Assembly: GCA_023401925.1 (NCBI GenBank)
Contig: JAEXDA010000043.1
Location: forward strand, 62,001-126,000
From: Bacillota bacterium
GTDB lineage: Bacteria > Bacillota > UBA4882 > UBA8346
Reading direction: 5' to 3'
DNA length: 64,000 bases
Shown here: piece after piece, positions 18,201-27,058 of the stretch
How the letters are laid out: each line of letters begins with the position of its first letter
How positions within the stretch are numbered: position 1 is the stretch's first letter
The notes under the pieces: generated by a model
Database searches by the model: none
Seen by the model: only the letters and a program-made list of their open reading frames with translations
What the model was told of the DNA's origin: nothing
Program-made: the position numbers and the translations under genes

Positions 18201-18974
18201 CTGCAAAACAAAAACATCATTGAAATTGTTAATGTTAGCATGAAATATCATTCCTTGAATGGAGAGATATCAGCCCTGGCCCGGATTGATTTTAATGTTA
18301 AAAAGGGCGAATTTGTTTGTATTGTCGGGCCCAGCGGTTGTGGTAAATCGACACTCCTTTCAATGATTGACGGCTTAATCCCGCCCACCGGCGGTCAGAT
18401 TCTAATTGAAGGCGCGCCCGTATGCGGGACATCATCCAAAGTCGGTTATATGCTGCAAAAAGACTATCTTTTGGAATGGCGGACGATTCTGGAAAATGTC
18501 TACCTGGGTCTGGAGATTCGCAAATCGTTATCGAAAAAAACCAAAGCCTATGCAAAGGAACTCCTGAAGACTTATGGATTATATGATTTTAAAGACAAAT
18601 ATCCACAGCAGTTATCCGGGGGAATGCGGCAAAGGGCGGCCTTGATCCGGACGCTGGCAATCCAACCGGAAATCTTGCTTTTGGATGAGGCATTTTCAGC
18701 CTTGGATTACCAAACCCGTTTATTGGTGACTGAGGATATTTACGGGATTATCAAGCAGGAAAACAAAACGGCTCTCATGGTAACCCACGATATCTCCGAG
18801 AGCATCAGTATGGCCGACCGGGTTATCGTTCTATCGGCAAGACCGGCAGTGATTAAAAATATTTACGATATTCATCTGACATGCGAAAAACGGACCCCGA
18901 TTCATTCCCGAAATGCGGTTGAATTCAAAGTTTATTTCAATCAGATTTGGGGGGAGCTTGATGTTCATGTTTAA
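18201..18974 (+). CDS. NitT/TauT-family ABC transporter ATPase (second system)
   Basis: Walker A GPSGCGKST lies near residue 44, signature LSGGMRQRAALIRTLA near 142, Walker B LLLDEAFSALD near 163 and H-loop VTHDISES near 198. The first ATG (18240) would remove the conserved first strand, IIEIVNVSMKYHS, and has no ribosome site. The frame is open back to CTG 18201, nine bases after GGAGG (18187-18191), so a CTG start is proposed, giving about 257 residues. Coupled to the permease by overlap. Confidence 0.85.
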   Translation: MQNKNIIEIVNVSMKYHSLNGEISALARIDFNVKKGEFVCIVGPSGCGKSTLLSMIDGLIPPTGGQILIEGAPVCGTSSKVGYMLQKDYLLEWRTILENVYLGLEIRKSLSKKTKAYAKELLKTYGLYDFKDKYPQQLSGGMRQRAALIRTLAIQPEILLLDEAFSALDYQTRLLVTEDIYGIIKQENKTALMVTHDISESISMADRVIVLSARPAVIKNIYDIHLTCEKRTPIHSRNAVEFKVYFNQIWGELDVHV

Positions 18975-19791
18975 CATTCATAAAAAATCAACCGGTGCCA
19001 TGGAAATTTCAAAAGAACAAAGAGCTTACCTAAACAAAATCAGGTTAAAAAAAATAGTGGTTCATCTAACCCAAATTTTTTTACTGATCATGTTTTTTAG
19101 TTTATGGGAGTTTCTCGCTCGCTGGAAAATGATTGATGCTTTTTTGACCAGCCAGCCTTCAAGGATTTATCAGACAATTATGAATCTCTACCATCAGGGC
19201 ATTTTGTTTGAACACATCGGCATTACTTGTCTAGAGACAGTGGTGGGTTTTTTAATGGGCACGATTTTCGGAACGCTTATCGCCACAGTTTTATGGTGGT
19301 CCCGCTTTTTAGCCAAAGTCTGTGAACCTTATTTGGTGATCCTCAATAGTTTGCCTAAAATCGCTCTGGCGCCGGTTTTTATCGTCTGGATTGGCGCCGG
19401 ATCGGGCGCCATTATTGTGATGGCCCTGGCAATTTCGTTGATTGTAACAATTTTGGAGGTCCTTAACGGATTTTTAGCGGTTGATCAGGACAAAGTGAAA
19501 CTGGTCCAAACTTTTGGCGCTACCAAATGGCAAGTTTTCCGGAAAGTGATTTTGCCATCGTCTCTTCATTCTATCGTCAATGCTTTAAAGGTGAATGTGG
19601 GGTTATCATGGGTAGGAGTGATAGTCGGGGAGTTTCTGGTTTCCAAGGCGGGAATCGGGTATTTGATCGTTTACGGCGGGCAGGTTTTCCAATTGGATTT
19701 GGTGATGGCCAGCGTGATGATTTTGGCTGTGGCCGCCGCCGTCATGTATCAGGCAGTCGTTTATTTGGAGCGGTTCTTGATAAAATGGTAA
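18961..19791 (+). CDS. NitT/TauT-family ABC transporter permease (second system)
   Basis: Membrane subunit with about six helices. The cytoplasmic loop LVQTFGATKWQVFRKVILPS is the SsuC/TauC-type coupling helix, and SKAGIGYLIVYG is also typical. The start is ATG 18961 or 18967, both preceded by GGGGGAG, giving 276 or 274 residues. The gene overlaps the ATPase by up to 14 bases. The binding-protein gene follows after about 90 bases. Confidence 0.88.
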   Translation: MFMFNIHKKSTGAMEISKEQRAYLNKIRLKKIVVHLTQIFLLIMFFSLWEFLARWKMIDAFLTSQPSRIYQTIMNLYHQGILFEHIGITCLETVVGFLMGTIFGTLIATVLWWSRFLAKVCEPYLVILNSLPKIALAPVFIVWIGAGSGAIIVMALAISLIVTILEVLNGFLAVDQDKVKLVQTFGATKWQVFRKVILPSSLHSIVNALKVNVGLSWVGVIVGEFLVSKAGIGYLIVYGGQVFQLDLVMASVMILAVAAAVMYQAVVYLERFLIKW

Positions 19792-19882
19792 CCCAAGTCC
19801 AAGGCAATGCCATTTCCTATGATTTCGGCATATAGTAAAGGGAATGAAAAAGATTTCATCGAAGTGTAAAGGAGGACGGCTT

Positions 19883-20878
19883 TTGAAAAAGTATTTTGGA
19901 TTGGCAATTTTAATCCTCAGTCTGTGTTTGGCTATGCCGGGTTTGGGCAAAGAAGGCTTAATCAAAGTCCGCTTGAGTGAAGTGACCCATTCGGTGTTTT
20001 ATGCTCCCCAATATGCCGCGATTAATCTGGGATTTTTTAGCGCCGAAGGATTGAATGTGGAACTTACCAATGGAGCAGGTACGGATAAAGTGATGACGGC
20101 CGTGTTATCAGGTCAGGTTGACATCGGTTTTGGGGGCCCGGAAGCAACCTTGTATGTTTATAATGAGGGAAAGGTCGATTATCCGGTCATTTTTGCCCAA
20201 GTCACCAACAGGGACGGTTCTTTCCTGGTGAGCCGCAAACCAGAGCCGGATTTTAAATGGGAGAATGTCAAAGGAAAATTGATCATTGGCGGGCGTAAAG
20301 GCGGTATGCCCGAGATGACGCTGGAATATGTTTTGAAGAAAAAAGGTATTTTACCTGGAAAAGATGTTGATGTCAACACCAATGTCCAGTTTGCCTTAAT
20401 GGCGCCTGCTTTTCTAAACGGTCAGGGAGATTATGTCGCTTTATTTGAACCCACCGCATCAATGCTTGAAAAGGAAGGAAAGGGCTATGTGGTGGCATCC
20501 ATCGGTAAAGATAGCGGTGAAGTATCGTATACAGCCTATTTTGCCAAAAGAAGTTTTCTGAAAAGGAACGCCCTGATGATACAAAAATTCACCAATGGGC
20601 TCCATAAAGGACAACTTTGGGTTGCAAGCCACAGTCCTTCTGAGATTGCCAAAGCCATTGCGCCTTCATTTCCGGATACCAGTGAGCAATTGCTGACAGT
20701 AGTTGCTGAAAGATATAAAAATCAAGGAACTTGGAATACGGACCCGTTATTAAAGAAGCATTCTTTCGAATTAATGCAGGGAATCATGAAGGAAGCGGGG
20801 GAACTGGAAAAAACAGTGCCTTATGAAAAGATCACGGAAACCTCGTTTGCGAGCAAGGCAATGAAAACAATGAAATAA
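19883..20878 (+). CDS. NMT1/THI5-like substrate-binding protein (second NitT system)
   Basis: Exported receptor. A signal peptide, KKYFGLAILILSLCLAMPGL, directly follows a TTG start at 19883, itself placed after AAAGGAGG. An in-frame ATG at 19844 would put a charged tail before the signal sequence, so it is rejected. Mature blocks are FYAPQYAAINLGFFSAEGL, LSGQVDIGFGGPEA and WENVKGKLIIGGRKGG, as in the NMT1/THI5 group. A thiamine-precursor or sulfonate ligand is possible, but no thiamine riboswitch is visible upstream. Confidence 0.87.
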   Translation: MKKYFGLAILILSLCLAMPGLGKEGLIKVRLSEVTHSVFYAPQYAAINLGFFSAEGLNVELTNGAGTDKVMTAVLSGQVDIGFGGPEATLYVYNEGKVDYPVIFAQVTNRDGSFLVSRKPEPDFKWENVKGKLIIGGRKGGMPEMTLEYVLKKKGILPGKDVDVNTNVQFALMAPAFLNGQGDYVALFEPTASMLEKEGKGYVVASIGKDSGEVSYTAYFAKRSFLKRNALMIQKFTNGLHKGQLWVASHSPSEIAKAIAPSFPDTSEQLLTVVAERYKNQGTWNTDPLLKKHSFELMQGIMKEAGELEKTVPYEKITETSFASKAMKTMK

Positions 20879-20883
20879 AAGAT

Positions 20884-20930
20884 AGAAAAGAAGGACCTTG
20901 ATTTGCTTTCGAATGAAGGCCCTTTTTTAG
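20884..20930. terminator. Probable bidirectional terminator
   Basis: AAGGACC (20891-20897) pairs with GGCCCTT (20918-20924) with one mismatch and is followed by TTTTTT. The minus-strand side also enters a T/C-rich tract. It lies between two convergent genes. Confidence 0.5.
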
Positions 20931-20932
20931 GT

Positions 20933-21799
20933 TTATGATGAAGTCAGAGCTTTTTTGATACCCCCCATATGGGTCAAAGTGGCTGCTGCGGCTAAGGCGC
21001 CTTTTTCCATCGCTATGGGGACGCTATGTTTTTGCCACCAGGAAACCGCAAAAGCAGCTTGGTAAGAATCCCCGCATCCCGTGGTATCCACGACGGTCTT
21101 AACCGGGACAGCCTCCTGGTAAAATTCCTTCCCGTTAAGGAGGGTAACACTTCCATCCGCTCCCAATGTGACAACAATAGGAGCTTCAATTGACTTTGAC
21201 AAAGATTTCAAACGGGTTGCCATTTCCCGGTTGCCGCTAATAAATCCCAGCGCAATCCGAGGTAAAGCCGATTCAATGAATTGGATATCCTGGCTGTCTA
21301 TAAAATCCACCACCAGTTTGCCGCTGCCTCCTAATCTATCCAGGGTCGTTTGAAAATTAGGATTGTTGGCAGGTATGGCTATGATATCATGTTCAAACAC
21401 GAAAGACCAATCTTCCTCTGAAAGCATGAATGTTTGATAAACGCCCCCATCCCAACTGTCGGGCAGGAAAAAGCGTTCTCCGTTTTCTGAGATATAAATC
21501 CGGTTTGATGCAGTTTTTCCTATGCGGGTATGAAGACAAGATACATCAATCCCACTTTTGGTAAGGGTATCAATGATTTCCCACCCATAATTATCCGTAC
21601 CTACGCATCCGGCTATAGACGCTTTTACCCCTTTTCGAATACACTCTGTAGCAAAATTGATGGAGTTGCCCCCGACATACGTTTCATTTTTTTGAGGATA
21701 AACATCCATGCAACAGACAGTCATGGCGATAATTCTCAAGTTTTGCGCTTTGAGGTGATTTTGAAAACTTGGCGAATTTTGCGACTTTAGATTGTTCAT
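20933..21799 (-). CDS. PfkB-family carbohydrate kinase, FrlD-like
   Basis: A 288-residue ribokinase-fold kinase. MDVYPQKNETYVGGNSINFA resembles fructoselysine 6-kinase (FrlD) in the sugar-binding N-terminal region. The C-terminal anion-hole motif reads VVDTTGCGDSYQAAF, with the usual Ala of GAGD replaced by Cys and the catalytic Asp kept. AAAAGGA precedes the start. It is a stand-alone gene convergent with the NitT operon. The substrate is not certain. Confidence 0.8.
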   Translation of the reverse strand: MNNLKSQNSPSFQNHLKAQNLRIIAMTVCCMDVYPQKNETYVGGNSINFATECIRKGVKASIAGCVGTDNYGWEIIDTLTKSGIDVSCLHTRIGKTASNRIYISENGERFFLPDSWDGGVYQTFMLSEEDWSFVFEHDIIAIPANNPNFQTTLDRLGGSGKLVVDFIDSQDIQFIESALPRIALGFISGNREMATRLKSLSKSIEAPIVVTLGADGSVTLLNGKEFYQEAVPVKTVVDTTGCGDSYQAAFAVSWWQKHSVPIAMEKGALAAAATLTHMGGIKKALTSS

Positions 21800-21975
21800 G
21801 ATTCAATCCTTTTTCTACGTTGATGTATAAATCTATTCTACATGGGGTATGTTTCGAATCTTGTCAAGATTTGCCTTTTCATTCTCAAATTTTGCTTGCA
21901 TAATAAGGTAAACTTTCAAAAAATCGATGACAAAGCTTCCCGCTTTATTCGATTTAGAGAAGGCTCATAGCTTTT

Positions 21976-22477
21976 CCAGCACAACACCAGCAAGGGGAAC
22001 CCAGGCAGGAGTGGATGATGAATCCCAGGCTAATTTTTGACAATCCGGGTTATATTGGGAGCGATTAAGTGATCAATAAGGCGGCGCTGATTACCGGAGG
22101 TGATAGTGGAATCGGCAGAGCGGTGGCAGTCGCTTTCGCCAAAGAAGGGGCAGATTTATCCCTTGTATATTTGAATGAACACCCGCGATGCCAAGTAAAC
22201 CAAACGGCATGTGGAGAATTTGGGAGTCCGCTGTTTGCTTTTGCCGGGCGATTTGCGTGACCCGGCGACTTCGGTTCGGTTTATCAAAGCGATCTTGGAC
22301 TCCTTTGGAAGGCTGGACATAGTGGTTAATAATGGGGCAGTACAGTCTTATACCAGGAGTATTATGGATGTACCCGATGAACAACTGGAAAATACATTCC
22401 GCACTAATGTTTCCCTCCTTTTTTATATGACCAAGGTTGCTTTGCCATCGAATGGGGGCAAAATCCGTTATTCGTAG
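21976..22477 (+). pseudogene. Short-chain dehydrogenase (YhdF/GSP39-like), decayed
   Basis: The frame can be followed from FPAQHQQGEP through MNPRLIFDNPGYIGSD, then a stop at 22066-22068, then KAALITGGDSGIGRAVAVAF in the same frame. This is the standard N-terminus of long SDR proteins that read NPxPxxDxPxYxGSGKL before the NAD loop. A second lesion near 22185 shifts the frame, with another stop in the aligned frame. The sequence continues as ENLGVRCLLLPGDL, FGRLDIVVNNGA and FRTNVSLLFYMTK. It ends abruptly where the catalytic YxxxK region should follow. There are therefore at least three inactivating changes plus loss of the C-terminal half. Confidence 0.85.
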
Positions 22478-22499
22478 AATTTATTTCGTATTTTTGGCC

Positions 22500-23708
22500 C
22501 TAGCAATCATGGTTTGCCAATGATCGGGTTGGATCGGGCTTCACTCGGGAATAAACCCAAAGGGCATTGAGTAATAATAAGGCGCTGGTTGCAAAAAAAA
22601 CATAATTAATACCGAAAAAAGCGGCTATTTGCCCACCCAGTATCGCTCCACCGAATGCCCCCAAAAACTGGGCCGATTGATTGTAACCAAAGATGCGTCC
22701 GGTAACCGTGATCGGGACATTTTTATTCAGTAAACTGTTGACTGCCGGTAAAAGTCCGGCTGTAGCGATACCGAGTAAAAAACGCAGCGTGATTAATTGC
22801 CATGGAGAATCAACAAAAGCCTGGGGAATCAATAACAGTCCGGCAGCGATTAGTGCCCAAAGTATCACCTTCCGGGGCCCACGGTGATCAGAGATCTTCC
22901 CAAGTAGCGGGGAGGCCAAGATGCTGGCTATACCCGGAGCGGAAAAGGCGATGCCGGAAATTAAAGCAATATAATGTTCATGGGAAGACAATTGTTTGAT
23001 ATAAACTGTAACAATCGGTTCAATTGACATCAGAGCCATTTGGATCATTAATGTGGTAATAAACATAGCCGCAATGGATTGCCGGTCGGGGATCAGAGCC
23101 CATACTTCAGATAACCGGAGCGGTTTTGGCAGGGAACATATAAAATCTTCCCGTACAAGTAAGAACGTAGCCACAAAGGTAAATAACAGCAGGGCGCCGA
23201 TAGCAAAAAAGACCGCCCGGATTCCCATGATTTCGGTTAAATAACCTCCGATAAGGGGACCGAGTAATGAACCCGCAGCTGCTCCAGTAGAAAGGGTGCC
23301 AAGGGCCCAGCCTGAATATTCCCGGGGTGTTTGCGTTGCTACAAGGGTGATCGCGGATGAAATATATCCTGAGACGCAACCCATGAGCAGGCGTAGTCCT
23401 ACCAATTGATAGGCATTGCTTACCAGTCCCATCAAAGAGATGACAACAGCCATTCCCAAACTTGCCCGGAGTAGCATCGGTTTACGCCCATACTGGTCAG
23501 CCATCCGGCCCCAGACCGGGGAGAAAACTGCCGAGGCAATAAAAGTGATCCCAAAGGCAATTCCTGACCACTGTTCAACAGCGGAGGTGTTGGTAATACC
23601 GAGTTCTTCGATATAGAGGGGTAATACCGGAGTGATTTGGCTTAGTCCCGTTGCAGTAATGAACGATCCAAACCAGCAAATCCATAAATTTCTTTTCCAG
23701 CTTGACAT
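22500..23708 (-). CDS. MFS transporter, multidrug-efflux type
   Basis: A 402-residue protein with twelve predicted membrane helices. Motif A of the major facilitator superfamily is seen as GRMADQYGRKPML between helices 2 and 3, and again in the second half as GKISDHRGPRKVI. LSTGAAAGSLLGPLIGG matches motif C of drug/proton antiporters. It is probably a proton-driven exporter. A truncated HxlR regulator lies just upstream on the same strand. Confidence 0.87.
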   Translation of the reverse strand: MSSWKRNLWICWFGSFITATGLSQITPVLPLYIEELGITNTSAVEQWSGIAFGITFIASAVFSPVWGRMADQYGRKPMLLRASLGMAVVISLMGLVSNAYQLVGLRLLMGCVSGYISSAITLVATQTPREYSGWALGTLSTGAAAGSLLGPLIGGYLTEIMGIRAVFFAIGALLLFTFVATFLLVREDFICSLPKPLRLSEVWALIPDRQSIAAMFITTLMIQMALMSIEPIVTVYIKQLSSHEHYIALISGIAFSAPGIASILASPLLGKISDHRGPRKVILWALIAAGLLLIPQAFVDSPWQLITLRFLLGIATAGLLPAVNSLLNKNVPITVTGRIFGYNQSAQFLGAFGGAILGGQIAAFFGINYVFFATSALLLLNALWVYSRVKPDPTRSLANHDC

Positions 23709-23771
23709 GGAGATTTTCGCCTGATTTCATGAAGATTGTTTTATTAAAGGTTTTAAAATAGAAATGGGCAC

Positions 23772-23966
23772 TTATTTACCGTAAGCGCTCACTTGTTCTT
23801 GATAATTTTTCCCCCATTCACAAAGAGAATTCAAAACGGCAATAATCGTGTTGCCGAGTTTTGAAAGCTGGTATTCCACTTCGGGAGGAACTTCAGGAAA
23901 TATTTTCCTTACGATAAGACCGTCCCGTTCCAGTTCCTGCAATTGCTGGGTCAGCGATTTTGCCAT
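23772..23966 (-). pseudogene. HxlR-type regulator, N-terminally truncated
   Basis: The residues SLTQQLQELERDGLIVRKIF and VPPEVEYQLSKLG are the second half of an HxlR winged-helix domain (recognition helix and wing). Family members are about 110 residues and begin with a CP-x-KW-type dimerisation helix, which is missing here. The 64-codon frame does have ATG and GGAGG, so a short product could be made. The upstream bases keep only a GI-N-like trace of the missing part, which suggests decay. It was presumably the regulator of the adjacent MFS pump. Confidence 0.65.
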
Positions 23967-24134
23967 ATTGATTCCTCCATGTCGCCCATTGCAAATGCTT
24001 GGTCGTATCCAGGGTAACGATTCATTTTATAGTATCATTTATGCCACTTGGTTGCAATAAGGTGCGTACTTCATCGGGCAATGAACGAGTGTTATCCTTT
24101 TTATATCAACAGAAAAAAGAAGAGGCAACAAGTT

Positions 24135-24584
24135 ATGGTTATCGACAGTCATGCCCATGTAATGGAACCAACGGAAAAACAACTTTCATTGATGGAGGAG
24201 GGGGGAGGTGATAAAGCAATTTTGTTTTCAACCTCAATTCACCCCGAAAAAACCATGGATTTGGTATTTTTTGAACGAGAAATCCGGCGCTTGTTTGATA
24301 TATTAGCCGGATTTGAGTCATTAATGGAACTGGGGAAATTGCCTGTATGGATTCATACCTTTCATCCGACGACCTTGACGGATTTAAAAGATATTGCGGG
24401 TTTGGCCCGGAAGTAGTTTGCCATGAAAGAACTACCGGAACGTAGTTTGTTTAGTTCCGACGCCCCGTTTGGTCACCCGACGCTGGTCCGGATGATGGTG
24501 GAAAGAGTCAGTGAAGATGAAGAAGTAACGAAGATGGTTCTGGGTGGAAATATTTCAAGACTGTTAAACATTAAGTGGAAATAG
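24135..24584 (+). pseudogene. Amidohydrolase (metal-dependent TIM barrel), decayed
   Basis: It begins MVIDSHAHVMEPTEKQLSLM with the metal-binding HxH. It continues through KAILFSTSIHPEKT and LPVWIHTFHPTTLTDLKDI, and after an in-frame TAG at 24414-24416 with LPERSLFSSDAPFGHPTL and MVLGGNISRLL. These are the start, middle and end blocks of the amidohydrolase-2 family. Only about 150 codons remain where some 260-280 are expected, so internal segments have been deleted as well. Confidence 0.8.
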
Positions 24585-24628
24585 GGAACAGTGGGAAAAA
24601 ACGCCATACCCACTGTTCCCTGTTTTTT
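24583..24628 (+). terminator. Strong rho-independent terminator
   Basis: AGGGAACAGTGGG (24583-24595) pairs perfectly with CCCACTGTTCCCT (24609-24621) and is followed by GTTTTTT. It immediately follows the stop of the decayed amidohydrolase. Confidence 0.9.
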
Positions 24629-24663
24629 AATATCTTTGCGGGCTTAAACTTTTGATCCATATT

Positions 24664-25074
24664 TTAATGCAAAAAACGAATCGTAAGATCCGGTAAGTAC
24701 CGGACCGCTGTTGGAATTGGATCATTGGATATATCGTCCTCATTACTGATCATTTGCTCCAGAGCTTTCCGCTCAATACTTACAAAAGGCTTGATCGTAC
24801 CCAGAAACGGATGGTGAATTTCCGCATTCAGTTTTCCGGATTGAACATCGGTAATCTTTGTCCCATTGAAATTTAAAGTGTATTCCCCAATGACTTGGCC
24901 GTTTTCAGTCACTTGCAGGCCGAACTTATTTCCTTGTTGATTGGTGAAAAGGGCACCGATAAATGTAAATAACTGCGGATGTTTTTTGGAAAGGGTTTCG
25001 ACGAGGCGTTCCCGGAACGGTACAAATTCATTTTTTACGAAAGCATCGACATCGGTGTGGATCGCTGGACTCAT
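24664..25074 (-). CDS. Uncharacterised 136-residue protein
   Basis: The ATG at 25074 has GGAGTG nine bases upstream. The product is soluble, without a signal peptide, membrane segment or cysteines. An N-terminal amphipathic helix (VDAFVKNEFVPFRERLVETL) is followed by a beta-rich part (KFGLQVTENGQVIGEYTLNF) and a C-terminal segment ending DLTIRFLH. The overall look recalls small lipid/ligand-binding folds, but I recognise no family. Confidence 0.7.
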   Translation of the reverse strand: MSPAIHTDVDAFVKNEFVPFRERLVETLSKKHPQLFTFIGALFTNQQGNKFGLQVTENGQVIGEYTLNFNGTKITDVQSGKLNAEIHHPFLGTIKPFVSIERKALEQMISNEDDISNDPIPTAVRYLPDLTIRFLH

Positions 25075-25177
25075 ACCCTATACACTCCTTTTAGAAAGTA
25101 TAATTTTACTGATTCTTAGAGTTATTATCACCCAAAGTGTAAAAAAATATGAGTCATGACCACTGTTTACTCATTAT

Positions 25178-26815
25178 TTACGGATTGGAAAGAATATTGG
25201 TTAGTTCCGGGATAATTTGATTCTTGCGGGAGACAACGCCTTTCATCATGAAACTGTTTTCATCCTTTAGGGGATTAAACGCCCTTGCAATCAGGCCAGG
25301 CCGGGTTTCCACAAATAATACTTCGGTTTCCTCATTGATAATATCCGTAATGAGCAACAGGACTGTACAATATCCTTTTTTCATCATCAGCTCGTTCATA
25401 CTTTGTAGGGTTGAAGGCCGGATTTTTCTGACACTTGACAGATCATCGGTATTCACTTGGGAGACTCCGATTTTGTCAGCACCGAGTATGTATTCTTTGA
25501 AATCGTTTTGCAAAATTTCGTCGGGGGACATATTTTTAAGAGATGCTCCGGCTTGGAACATTTTCCGGGCGAATTGATCCATATCGATTTGAGATATTTC
25601 CCCAAGTTTTTCTGCGGTAGACATGTCAATATCGGTACAGGTTGGGGATTTAAAAGCAACCGTATCCGAAAGGATCGCCGCGCAAAGAATACCGGCTATT
25701 TTTTTCGAGGGTTTGATTCCGTTTTCAAAAAACAAATTGGCAATAATTGTAGCAGTGCTTCCCACCGGTTGGTTTCGATAAAAAATTGGTTTTCCGGTTT
25801 GAATATCACCGATTCGGTGATGATCGATAATTTCTAGAATTTCAGCTTGCTCGATCCCGGTAATGGTTTGGGAATGTTCACTATGATCCACGAGGATGAC
25901 TTTTTTTCGGTTTTGCTTAATCAGATGATATCTGGAAATAAACCCCTTAAAATGGCCGTGGTTGTCGACTACCGGATAACTTCGATAACGGGTCTGTACC
26001 ATTTTTTCTTTCACGGTGTCGATATAGTCATCTTGCTGAAAAACGACCAGGTTTTCGGAGGTCATGATAAAACCCACCGGGATACTTTGGTACAATAGTC
26101 TGGCTGCCGTAAAAGTATCATACTCAGTTCCTAAAAGAATACAGCCTTTTTTCCGGGCTTCGTCGGCGATTTTCTTTTCCACTTCGCTGCCGCAAGTAAC
26201 GATAATGCAGAAAGCGCCGGCTTCGATAGCTTTGATTTGATTTTCCCTGCGGTTTCCAACCAGAACAATATCACCCGGTTCCATATAAGAACCCATTTCG
26301 TCCGGAGTCATTGCGGCAATGATGGCCTTTCCCGAATTGGAGAAGACGCGGCCCGCGCCATAGATTAGGTTGGCATTCAGCGTGCGGATTACATTTTCCA
26401 GGGGTGTATTGCTCAAGGAAAGAGAATTGTTTTCCGGCATATTCATGTAGGCGTTGGCAATGTCGGAAACAGAAACCACTCCCACTAATTTTTGATCGTT
26501 ATTTTCAACCGGCAACACTTCAATGGGATGAACCTTTAGGAGCTGCCACGCTTCTTGTAAAGATATATCACCAGAAATCGGTTCCACAATATCCATCTGT
26601 AAATTGGATACCTGCGTTTTGACAGAAGAGAGATATTCGGGAGGCTTGATACCGAAATAATCTAAGACAAATGCTGTTTCGCGATTGATTTTGCCGATTC
26701 GAACCGGGATAGCATCCATCTTTAACTGTTGTTTTAAATCCGCATAGGCGATTACGGAACAAATCGAATCGGTATCCGGGTTTTGATGGCCAATAATGTA
26801 AATTTTATCACTCAT
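25178..26815 (-). CDS. ppaC: Family II (Mn/Co) inorganic pyrophosphatase with CBS and DRTGG domains
   Basis: Hydrolyses pyrophosphate in the cytoplasm under nucleotide control. The DHH-family metal motifs are GHQNPDTDSICSVIAYADL at residues 9-27 and the DHH in ILEIIDHHRIGD near 328. Between them lies an insertion of about 240 residues: CBS (about 70-125, LVGVVSVSDI), DRTGG (about 130-240) and CBS (about 250-305, RYRSYPVVDN). The C-terminal DHHA2 domain ends the protein. At 545 residues it matches CBS-PPases of Clostridia, which AMP/ADP inhibit and ATP or diadenosine polyphosphates activate. It is a single gene, divergent from the GH30 gene. Confidence 0.93.
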   Translation of the reverse strand: MSDKIYIIGHQNPDTDSICSVIAYADLKQQLKMDAIPVRIGKINRETAFVLDYFGIKPPEYLSSVKTQVSNLQMDIVEPISGDISLQEAWQLLKVHPIEVLPVENNDQKLVGVVSVSDIANAYMNMPENNSLSLSNTPLENVIRTLNANLIYGAGRVFSNSGKAIIAAMTPDEMGSYMEPGDIVLVGNRRENQIKAIEAGAFCIIVTCGSEVEKKIADEARKKGCILLGTEYDTFTAARLLYQSIPVGFIMTSENLVVFQQDDYIDTVKEKMVQTRYRSYPVVDNHGHFKGFISRYHLIKQNRKKVILVDHSEHSQTITGIEQAEILEIIDHHRIGDIQTGKPIFYRNQPVGSTATIIANLFFENGIKPSKKIAGILCAAILSDTVAFKSPTCTDIDMSTAEKLGEISQIDMDQFARKMFQAGASLKNMSPDEILQNDFKEYILGADKIGVSQVNTDDLSSVRKIRPSTLQSMNELMMKKGYCTVLLLITDIINEETEVLFVETRPGLIARAFNPLKDENSFMMKGVVSRKNQIIPELTNILSNP

Positions 26816-26982
26816 AATGAACCCCTTGCATAATATTGGAATTAGTATATTTGATTTTATAACGGAAAGAAATAGGAATTGGTTAAAAACAGATTACATT
26901 TTCAGAAAGTAAGAATCTTAATACTGATTGTATTATGAATATTCGTTTAGGTAAATAACCGTTATGAGTATAAAATTGGGAC

Positions 26983-27011
26983 TTGATTTGTCAATGAAAT
27001 CACGATAAGAT
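26983..27011 (+). promoter_or_regulatory. Putative promoter of the GH30 gene
   Basis: TTGATT (26983-26988) and TAAGAT (27006-27011) are 17 bases apart. The operator at 27024-27043 would then cover the early transcribed region. Confidence 0.45.
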
Positions 27012-27023
27012 CAGATTGTATCT

Positions 27024-27043
27024 ATATGTTTACGTATATCATA
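27024..27043. promoter_or_regulatory. LacI-family operator (GH30 promoter)
   Basis: The left half ATATGTTTACGT is identical to that of the perfect palindrome at 29594-29613; the right half is degenerate. This places the GH30 gene in the same regulon as the importer. Confidence 0.6.
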
Positions 27044-27058
27044 TTGTGGAGGAATGTT

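Noticed and set aside
18000..18240. Thiamine-pyrophosphate riboswitch before the second NitT operon
   Set aside because: The binding protein resembles THI5-type receptors, but the conserved CTGAGA-type element and paired stems were not found.
24048..24134. N-terminal extension of the amidohydrolase remnant
   Set aside because: The family starts at MVIDSHAH (24135); upstream residues do not fit any part of the fold.
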